A stretch of DNA of 6,902 nucleotides, from the NCBI GenBank assembly GCA_016177315.1, contig JACOVN010000002.1:1-6902 (forward strand). The letters run 5' to 3'. The stretch's first letter is position 1, and each line of letters starts with the position of its first letter. Below the pieces are notes generated by a model. It had not been told where the DNA came from. It saw nothing but the letters and a program-made list of their open reading frames with translations, and searched no databases. Position numbers and translations under genes: made by a program. The stretch comes from Candidatus Woesearchaeota archaeon (GTDB taxonomy: Archaea; Nanobdellota; Nanobdellia; Woesearchaeales; UBA12501). Positions 6,326-6,902 of the stretch are shown here, one piece after another.

Positions 6326-6685
6326 TTATAGCTCTTCTCTGGTAAAATATTCATCTAGGTTGCTGTCGTATAGGATGCCGCCTAATGCCTGCACTATTTT
6401 CTTGGATAATCGCTCTGCTTCGTCCATAGCTGCACTGTCCGTGGGAAAATTGATATTGACTGCGGACACAATAGTATGCCCCGAACGCTCCCAGTTCGGG
6501 ACCTCGCCTTCTGCTGCTTTTATTGTCGGATGGAAATGCAGTACTTGGGGCCAGGAATCTTCTGGCTGGGTATATACCGTGCATCCCTTGTCTTGCCTCT
6601 CCACTCGTGTATACCCTTCTTGTCTGAGGAAGGCTGCTAATCCCGTTGGTTCTCTTGCAAATCCTATATCAATGTCTAAGGTCAT
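6326..6685 (-). CDS. Conserved-looking small soluble protein of unknown function (119 aa)
   Basis: I do not recognise this protein. The frame stays open upstream to ATG 6709, but the TATA box (6710-6717) abuts that codon, so its transcript would start downstream of it. ATG 6685 lies 25 nt from the TATA box, matches the spacing of the other promoters here and gives 119 residues. The protein is acidic, has no signal peptide or membrane segment, and alternates predicted strands and helices: strand TLDIDIGFA, helix TGLAAFLRQEGY, strands near CTVYTQ, QVLHFHPTI and HTIVSAVNINF, then a long helix (SAAMDEAERLSKKIVQAL) and a closing GGILYDSNLDEYF. This suggests a compact two-layer alpha/beta fold. It has one Cys (C35) and three His (50, 52, 70), with no clear catalytic arrangement. 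It is convergent with lysS across 28 bp, which gives no functional hint. Good amino-acid composition plus a well-placed promoter support it as a real gene. Confidence 0.78.
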   Translation of the reverse strand: MTLDIDIGFAREPTGLAAFLRQEGYTRVERQDKGCTVYTQPEDSWPQVLHFHPTIKAAEGEVPNWERSGHTIVSAVNINFPTDSAAMDEAERLSKKIVQALGGILYDSNLDEYFTREEL

Positions 6686-6709
6686 GCTGCAGTGAGGTAT
6701 GAGGGACAC

Positions 6710-6717
6710 TATTTAAA
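6710..6717 (-). promoter_or_regulatory. TATA box of the 119-aa protein gene
   Basis: Minus-strand TTTAAATA preceded by the purine-rich AGGAAGG, a plausible BRE. Its last A is 25 nt from ATG 6685, giving a predicted leaderless start and arguing against the longer frame from 6709. The core TTTAAA is palindromic, so some plus-strand activity cannot be excluded. Confidence 0.65.
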
Positions 6718-6789
6718 CCTTCCTGTTTTCATTACCATCCAGAAGCAATACTGAGACGAAAGAGGAAAGCATGTGTATGGAGGAAGGGA

Positions 6790-6876
6790 ATGTGCATGGT
6801 ACAGGCAGAAGAGCGGATAGCTGCGAGTGGAGACGGAATCTTTCCGGTATATGCAGGAGAAACAGCAGGAAAATGA
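6790..6876 (+). CDS. Doubtful 28-codon reading frame behind GGAGG
   Basis: ATG 6790 follows a GGAGG (6779-6783) by 6 nt and encodes a 28-residue peptide beginning MCMVQAEERIAAS, ending in TGA. The T-rich run TCTTTTGGATATTTTCC follows within about 10-25 nt of the stop and could end a transcript. The plus strand here is purine-rich, so a chance GGAGG is quite possible, and no clear promoter is seen apart from the palindromic TTTAAA at 6712-6717. Listed only because the site and its spacing are good; the rest of 6718-6902 shows nothing convincing. Confidence 0.13.
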   Translation: MCMVQAEERIAASGDGIFPVYAGETAGK

Positions 6877-6902
6877 GTTAAAGTCTTTTGGATATTTTCC
6901 AT

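Noticed and set aside
6156..6695. 179-codon plus-strand frame overlapping the end of lysS and the 119-aa gene.
   Set aside because: It overlaps the conserved lysS 3' end and the whole minus-strand gene, has a Ser/Cys-rich sequence and no promoter.
6771..6881. 36-codon plus-strand frame starting at ATG 6771.
   Set aside because: Arg-rich peptide from a purine-rich strand, weak ribosome-binding site, overlaps the slightly better frame at 6790.
6732..6902. Minus-strand frame open from the right edge to TAA at 6732 (56 codons, Met at the edge).
   Set aside because: The sequence is Ser/Pro/His-rich and looks like random translation; too short and unsupported to call a partial gene, though flanking sequence could change this.

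Overview
The window looks like a piece of an archaeal genome. It has a class I (archaeal-type) lysyl-tRNA synthetase. TATA boxes of the TTTATAAA type lie 24-25 nt from three start codons, which implies leaderless mRNAs. The only Shine-Dalgarno-like site with a clear job is inside an operon, and one secreted protein is packed with N-glycosylation sequons. The Ig-like ending (ANDTSNN type) and the overall style recall surface proteins of DPANN/Woesearchaeota-like archaea, but that lineage is a guess.

Layout. Positions 1-61 are the AT-rich tail downstream of a leftward operon. Positions 62-4554 (minus strand) hold that operon of two secreted proteins. The promoter-proximal gene encodes a ~933-residue right-handed beta-helix protein with a C-terminal Ig-like part. 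It overlaps by 4 nt (ATGA) a gene for a 564-residue protein with seven FG-GAP calcium-loop repeats, predicted to be a seven-bladed beta-propeller. Positions 4555-4653 are a 99-bp divergent promoter region with two TATA boxes, each followed by its own perfect inverted repeat. Positions 4654-6297 (plus strand) hold lysS. After a 28-bp convergent gap, positions 6326-6685 (minus strand) encode a 119-residue soluble protein I do not recognise. Positions 6718-6902 contain no gene I can support firmly, only a doubtful 28-codon reading frame behind a GGAGG sequence.

How the parts work together. The two leftward genes are translationally coupled, both have signal peptides, and neither has a C-terminal membrane anchor. 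The likely product is a pair of co-secreted cell-surface or extracellular proteins that could bind each other, glycans or a substrate; their target cannot be read from sequence. lysS is a housekeeping gene that shares only the intergenic region. I found no rRNA, tRNA, CRISPR array, transposase, integrase or phage gene.

The most interesting points are: (i) about 52 N-x-S/T sequons in the beta-helix protein against 5 in its operon partner; (ii) an Ig-like domain that seems to be split by a ~180-residue inserted domain; (iii) a drop in GC content within the beta-helix gene at the domain border; and (iv) the two promoter palindromes. I do not see a clearly new multi-gene system; the two-gene surface operon is the best candidate for follow-up.
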